Part shown: positions 58,641 to 64,000 of the stretch, one piece after another
Layout of the letters: every line of letters starts with the position of its first letter
Numbering within the stretch: position 1 is the first letter of the stretch
NCBI GenBank assembly: GCA_946902985.2
Contig: OX336395.1
Location: forward strand, 17,834,708 to 17,898,707
Direction of reading: 5' to 3'
Length of the DNA: 64,000 nucleotides
Origin: Meconema thalassinum
Taxonomy: Eukaryota; Arthropoda; Insecta; Orthoptera; Tettigoniidae
Made by a program: the position numbers and the translations under genes
The notes under the pieces: generated by a model
Database searches by the model: none
Seen by the model: the letters and a program-made list of their open reading frames with translations, nothing else
What the model was told of the DNA's origin: nothing

Positions 58641-60665
58641 ACTATTGGTAACCAGGGAAGGGTTATCCGATTTTGTGGGTGCTGGCCCTTCCCTATCTAA
58701 AAGTTTTTTTTGCTGGGAATAACCTCTGTTTTCGGTGTAACGAGGCTGTCCCCTGGGCGCCTCGTTTCGCCAGTTGTTTGGCCTGGGCTGATATTGGGGG
58801 TTGGGGAGCAAGCCGCGTCTATCACGCGAGGTTGATCGCCTTCGTGCATCCCGTGGAGGGTGGTCGGGCAGCGGATAGTCTTCAGGTCCTCTCTCTCTTT
58901 GGACAGGGATGTATTGAGGGTATACCGGGGGAGGCCTTTCTTATTGAGGCTCATACCGCTCATGCTGCGGGGGCGCGTTTGGCCGACGGTAATGAGTGGC
59001 ATTGGGTGGTTGTGCGTATCTGGCGTTTTGGTTACGCTGCCAGTTTCGGTCGTCCCTATATTGGGGATGACGGTTTGGTGTGCGGTCTGGGGATGTGTTG
59101 CCGCGTGGGCGAGTATTTGTCGGATACTGTGTCCGCGGGAAGGGATGGGACTCGTTATGGCGTGGCACTTCCTCCTGGTATTGCGAATAATAATTCGCCT
59201 CTCTTACCGGGGGTGTATTATGCCAATGGGGGTGGGTAGGTTTACTTTGACCCTGTTGCTTTCCCCTTGGCACTCGCCATGTATTCCTATGTTCATCCCC
59301 ATGAGGGCGTGCTTTAGGGCTAGCGTGGATGGCCGTGATTTGCATTTCTTGCATCTGGTTAGTCAGATCGCGGATCTGTTGATTCAAATCTCCGTTGTCT
59401 GTACGGATGTGCTGATCCACGGCTTTTTGGGTCATTTTATTGCCCTCTTCAATGAATCTGATATTTGCTTGCAATTCAAGCACTGTGTTGCTCTGTAATG
59501 TACACAGTTTGTCAACTAAGGTAGGGCGCATACCTTGCACAAGGAGCTGTACTTTTTGCTTGTCTGGCATGTGCTTATTGTATCTCTCGCACATTAATAA
59601 TTTGGCATTAATGTACGCTTGTGTGCCTTCCGTGGGACCTTGTGTATGAGCTCGGATTTTGTCATATAAATCATCCTCATCAGGGGTCAACTGAAATGTG
59701 TTGATGAGGGCAGCTGAAAATTGTTCCCACGTGGCATCTGCCAAGGTGGCTTCATGGAGTTCATACCATGTGAGGGCCGATTTAGTGAGGTAGGCTGGTA
59801 AGAGGCGTTTCTTGTCCTCATCCGTCCAACCATTAATCTTAGCCGTTCGATTGAAGGCTCTTAGATATTCCTCGGGGTCCTCTTTGTCACCAGGGTATCT
59901 AGTGGGTTGTATCATGGGATACTTCGTAGGCATGGCCATATTCGCGCTGTAGGAGGTGTTGGGGGTGGATATGGGGTTACGCTCAACTGGGGACTCTAAG
60001 TTGCCGTTCAGTATTGCAACGTTAGAGTGTACGTGGCTTAGGGGCTAGTGGTGAATCTGAATTGGTGTAATATATGTATTTCTGCTTTGAGAAGTGCCTG
60101 GATGGTTAGGGGTAGAGTGTGGAGCGTGTTGAGGATGAAATTGCTCCGTACCCTGGATATTATCTAGCGACAAGTCGTGTATAATATTAACCTCCTGTAG
60201 TGTGGAAAGCGCCTTGTTAATTTGTCCGCCTAGGGTTGATGCTATGGTGTTTATATCTGCAAATAGCTTCCCGTTTGATGAGTTGTGTGGAATTTCGTCT
60301 AGCTGTTGTAACAGGACCTGCAACCCGTTATAGGTCTGCTGTGTGTCACTAAGGTGTTGTAATAAAGCTTGTGGTAATGTGGGGGTTAAGTCGTCACTAT
60401 CACCGTTATCTGGGGGCGACTGTTGGGCGTTCTGTGTCTGTGCCCGTGTGGTGGGACGTTGTCTGATTGCTTTTGGGTATTTGAGTTTAATATGTATAAC
60501 TGCGTCCTCAAGTTCCTAAATTAATTGGCCTACGTTATTTTCTGTTATTAGGTCAGGGTTCTTAACCAGGATTTTAGGGCGTAGGGGTCTGGTGGCAGCG
60601 GCTAGGGTGTGTGCTGTATCCCTAAATACACGGTGGATCTTACTAGGATTTTTGAATTTGAGCAT
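58641..60665 (-). pseudogene. Gag segment of the 17.66-kb element
   Basis: The polyprotein frame starts at an ATG (60663-60665, MLKFKNPSKIHRVF...). Stops interrupt it at 60516-60518 (TAG), 60045-60047 (TAG) and 58941-58943 (TAA). The capsid-like retrotransposon gag region is 59939-59440: DKEDPEEYLRAFNRTAKING, LPAYLTKSALTWYELHEATL, WEQFSAALINTFQLTPDEDD, LLVQGMRPTLVDKLCTLQSN. The C-terminal third is Arg/Asn/Gln/Pro-rich without a CCHC zinc knuckle, so RNA binding would rest on basic disordered sequence. Gag forms the particle that packages the RNA. The start choice is supported by continuous coding character after 60665. Confidence 0.8.
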
Positions 60666-60926
60666 TGATCCTTGCTGTACGTCCTTCTGTAAGGGTGTAT
60701 TTATAAGGCTATAAATTATGTATGGTTAGGTAAGGGTGGCGTTTAAACTGTATTCCCTAGCGGGGCGGGCTTGGGTTGGGTATAAAGATTTTGTCTAATT
60801 CTATGTCTCAAAAAATTTTCCCTATTTTGGGTGGCGTTTGCTTGGCTAGCACGAGGTATAGGGATCTTTGCCGCGGAAGTTCGTTGTCTGAACTCCCTTA
60901 GACGTTGCTTTAAACCAACGTCGCGG

Positions 60927-60944
60927 TACCCATCGCCTCCACCA
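60927..60944 (-). other. Primer-binding site of the 17.66-kb element
   Basis: Three bases inside the 5' LTR the sense strand reads TGGTGGAGGCGATGGGTA. The first 11 bases are identical to the PBS of the 10.4-kb element, and the sequences then diverge. The primer tRNA would end CGCCTCCACCA; I could not name it. Confidence 0.75.
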
Positions 60945-60947
60945 ATT

Positions 60948-61861
60948 TGTAAGGTACCTGTGAGGGATGCCTGTACAAATAATACATCTAGGGGATGAAA
61001 TTAGTCTAGAATGGGGGTTGAGCTTGGCGAAAACTGTAGGAGGTAAGGAGTGTTTTATGAATGGAAATCGATCGTGCGATCAGCCAGGAGAACTCCCCAA
61101 TGTACTGTTTGACGGGGTAGTTCTAGGTAAAGGGGTAGTTTGCAAGAGCTATTAGGTTATAAACCAAAGCGTGACGACTGCGCCACGCTGTTTGCAGTGA
61201 GCTGTAAGCACGCGAGTAAGTGGAGAGTTCGCTGTGGTCAGCGCGGAGCAAGGACGCTCAGTGGAATACAGGCAGCAATTAAGCAAGTACGCAATAAGGC
61301 TATTTCTATGTCCTACCTAAAGTGGAATCTACTAGGGTAGGAACTTACTAACTAAATAAATAAAAGAGTGAGACCAGTGGCTTCTATTATTTAGGAGTTT
61401 AATGTGTATCTCTATCTGGAGATACACTGATAGAGCTAGCAGTTCAAAATAATAATTAATAAGACATAAATACAGTCCAAGCACAGGGGGAGGGAAGTGT
61501 GTAGTGTATTGGTTAGTGTGTAGATCGCTAATACACTTACCCGGCTTGTAGACAGCAGAGGTTCAACGCGTCGGTGCACTGAGTGAGGACTGAATGATTG
61601 ATGATCCCGGCACTTGACCTCTGGGGTTCTTATAGCTTTGGTGTGCTCGCTCGGCGGAATCCTTACATTCCTACCGAGTCATGCACCTCTTCCAGGTCAT
61701 TGCCTGTGGTACGAGGCTACCCGATTTCCTGTATGTGCTAATTGTTCTTCATGTAATTTGTAGGTGGTATTTTATAAGGATTTTAGATCAGAAGTTTGTA
61801 GTTTTGGGATTTTGTAGATTTTCCTTAGGGGATGGGGGTATCGTACCCTAGGGGTACAACA
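60948..61861 (-). repeat. 5' LTR of the 17.66-kb element
   Basis: A 914-bp LTR, direct repeat of 44202-45114. About 39 substitutions and one single-base indel separate them by eye, spread along the length. Its outer edge is followed by the ATAT target duplication (61862-61865). Confidence 0.95.
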
Positions 61862-61865
61862 ATAT

Positions 61866-62100
61866 GACAAACCATTTTTGCTATCAAAGGAGTTTTCAAG
61901 GCGCTCATATTAACCCTTAACCTATATTTTAGCCTATTTTGATTTATGAAAAAAATAGGCTTATGAGATCACCTTCTGTCTGTTTGTGATGGTGTGTGTC
62001 CCCCCCTAATAACTTTTATAGGCTAGAGCGATTTCAATGAAACTCGATAAGTTCATAGCACTATTCCGGACGACCTCGACCGACGCCTTCAAATTTTGTT
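61866..62100. other. Host flank after the insertion
   Basis: The sequence continues the zinc-finger exon: joined across the element, the codon after SSI would be TGA. The AT-rich stretch is then probably the original 3' UTR. No AATAAA is obvious; a GAAAAAAATAG run lies near 61948. Confidence 0.4.
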
Positions 62101-63370
62101 ACGTCTCACCAATCCAAAATGGTGGCTGTGCGAAATATTTCACCAGCATTCAATATCTCCGAAACCATTACTGTTATCACCCTGGAATATATTACGGTGA
62201 TAGAGGCAACTACTAGAAGTTCACCTATGTGACTTTAAAACCCAGGTAACTACAAAACCAACAAGGTGGCCAATCGAAGTTGCGACTTTTAAATAGACGT
62301 TTCTCGCGATTTAACCAACCAAACGCAATAAAACTTGGTACAGTATGTGTGTATACACATTGTAATGCATCGACATGTAACTTCGTTCAATTGTTTATAT
62401 TACCTCAAGATGGCGGCTGTGCGAAATACTTAACCGGCATTCTATTTCTCTGAAACTATTACCGGCTGGAAGTTCACCTAGAAGACTTACAAACACCGGT
62501 TAACTACATAACGAATATGGCGGCCAAGTGAATTTGAAGTTTTAAATAGACCTTTCTCACGATTTAATGATCCAAACGCAATGAACTTGGTGCAGGAAAT
62601 GTTTATACTCATTGTAATGCACTGGTATCTAATTTAGTTCAATTGTTTACATAACCTCAAGATAGCGGCTGTGCGAATTTTAAAATTAAGCTTTTATTTC
62701 TTGTGTCGTATTCATGCGATCCAATTGGAAGTGTGAATAATTAACCCACGCATTAAGTTTCCTATACTGGTACATGACTCTATGGCCAATACATATAACA
62801 ATCTGACATGGCGACCATCCGAAATATTTGATGGATCTCAATATCTTCGAATCTATTACAGCAATCAAACTGAATTTTTTAATGTTTAAAGGGGCTATGA
62901 ACATAAGTTCACATATAGGAATTTTAATAACCTGTTTATCAGAAATCCAACATGGCGGCGACGTGAAATATAAATATTCACATGGTCGTTTCTCGCAATT
63001 TAAGCGTCTGAGTGCAGTGACACTTGGTACAGTACATCCTTATACAAATGAAATCTAAAGGCATCTATTTTTTTTCAATTGTGTCCATAACCACAAGATG
63101 GCAGCTGTGCGAAATTTTAAAATCTTGTTTTTACTTCTTGTGTCCTAATCAAGCGATTGACGTTTGAATACTACACGTACACAATAATCTTCATGTAACA
63201 GTACATAACTCTAAGACCTACATATATAAAAATCCAACATGGCGACCATCCGCAATATTTAGTCGGTTCTCGATATCTACGAATCTATTAGAGCAATCAA
63301 ACTGAAATTTTGTTTATTGATAGATGCAATTAACATAAGTAGGATATATGAAAATAGGCTGTATAATTCT
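62100..63370. repeat. Diverged ~290-bp repeats, several copies
   Basis: Recurring blocks include ATGGYGGCTGTGCGAAAT near 62116, 62410, 62663 and 63097, ACATGGCGACCATCCGMAAT near 62810 and 63237, and TTTCTCGCGATTTAA near 62300, 62560 and 62990. The blocks alternate in the same order, so this is an old, decayed tandem or composite repeat. It has no coding frame. Confidence 0.6.
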
Positions 63371-63384
63371 TCATGGAACTACTT

Positions 63385-64000
63385 GTTCGAGATGTATTTT
63401 GAGTCTTCAGTCCTTTGACTGGTTTAATGCAGATCTCCATGCCTCCCAGTGCTGAACTAATCGTTTCATCTCTACATAGCTACCACACCCTACATCCGAG
63501 GCAATCTGTTCAACATATTCTAACCTTGGTCTACCCCTACAGTTCTTGTCCACGACCCTTCCATCCATAACTAAGCTTGCTATTCCTGGGTGTCTTAGTA
63601 TGTGTCCTACCAACCTATCTCTTCTCTTCATTAGCAGCCGCCAGAAACATCTATCCCCTCCCACTAGTCTTAATACCTCTTCGTTTGTAACCCTATCTAC
63701 CCATCTTATCTTCATATTTCTTCTGTAACACCACATTATAAACACTTCAATTCTCCTCTTTTCTGCTGCACCAATAGTCCAAGTTTCACTTCCATAGAGT
63801 GCCACGCTCCAGACAAAGGCCTTCAAAAATGTCTTCCTAGTACCTAAATTAATATTCGATGTCAACAGATTCCTTTTCTGTAGAAATGCTTTTCTTGACT
63901 GAGCTAACCTACTTTTTTATATCCTCTTTGCTTCGTCCATCACTAGTTATTTTGCTTCCTAAGTAACAGAAGTCTCATACTGCCTTAAGTTTTTCACCTG
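63385..64000 (-). pseudogene. LINE (RTE-like, family A) 3' end, cut by window edge
   Basis: The longest frame (63865-63407) encodes 152 residues of ORF2 C-terminus: FLKAFVWSVALYGSETWTIG, WCYRRNMKIRWVDRVTNEEV, RDRLVGHILRHPGIASLVMD, RGRPRLEYVEQIASDVGCGS. It ends ALNQSKD and stop, with the 3' UTR to about 63385. Upstream, 63870-64000 continues the same ORF (SDGRSKED region, frame broken) and runs out of the window. It is a better-preserved relative of the fragment at 3262-3895. Confidence 0.85.

Larger units (their letters stand above)
44202..61861 (-). mobile_element. 17.66-kb Ty3/gypsy-type LTR retrotransposon with OTU domain
   Basis: LTRs of ~913 bp (44202-45114 and 60948-61861) begin TGTAAGG and end ACAACA. 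They are flanked by a perfect 4-bp ATAT duplication (44198-44201 and 61862-61865). The PBS is inside the right LTR and the purine tract inside the left, so the element is on the - strand. The order gag, OTU, protease, RT, RNase H, integrase is Ty3/gypsy (integrase last). About 9.1 kb of apparently non-coding tail separates integrase from the 3' LTR; no env-like frame is seen. Eight in-frame stops and one frameshift inactivate the polyprotein. About 39 differences between LTRs by eye (~4%) indicate an old insertion. Confidence 0.95.

Noticed and set aside
54259..60665. Stop-codon reassignment or RIP-like mutation to explain many in-frame stops
   Set aside because: LTR divergence predicts about this many stops under neutral decay, and host exons use normal stops.

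Overview
The window looks like a gene-poor, repeat-dense piece of a large insect genome. Evidence is long introns with GT-AG borders, a C2H2 zinc-finger gene, tRNA-derived SINEs, RTE-like LINEs, TA-flanked MITEs and Ty3/gypsy-type LTR elements. The SINE styles suggest a polyneopteran such as an orthopteran or stick insect, but that rests on memory. There is nothing prokaryotic here.

The backbone is one host gene on the + strand. I assembled it by eye from five exons (4832-4900, 25268-25372, 26537-26665, 35161-35219, 43296-43986) that keep a single reading frame across four introns. It encodes about 350 residues: a short acidic N-terminus with several SUMO-consensus-like motifs, then six C2H2 fingers. 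A one-base insertion truncates finger 7, and remnants of fingers 7-9 follow. About 1 kb of coding sequence is spread over 39 kb because the introns are filled with repeats.

Layout: 1-4831 upstream region with a SINE, a foldback element and a LINE fragment. 4901-25267 is intron 1: a ~107-bp satellite (5640-10573 and 21013-21150) split by a 10.4-kb LTR element (10574-21012), then a LINE copy whose own coding sequence has expanded into an ~80-bp tandem array, then a MITE. 25373-43295 holds introns 2-4 with SINEs, MITEs, LINE copies and a foldback element. 44202-61861 is a 17.66-kb Ty3/gypsy-type element on the - strand, inserted in the last codon region of the zinc-finger gene and flanked by a 4-bp ATAT duplication. 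61866-64000 holds downstream flank, diverged repeats and a LINE 3' end running off the window.

The most interesting object is the 17.66-kb element. Its frame (60665 to 54259) encodes gag, an OTU-type cysteine protease domain, retropepsin, reverse transcriptase, RNase H and integrase. It is followed by about 9.1 kb of apparently non-coding, tandem-repeat-rich tail before the 3' LTR. The 10.4-kb element in intron 1 has no pol, has its own broken gag-like frame and a 7.4-kb non-coding tail, and shares the first 11 bases of the primer-binding site with the large element. It may be a non-autonomous partner or relative.
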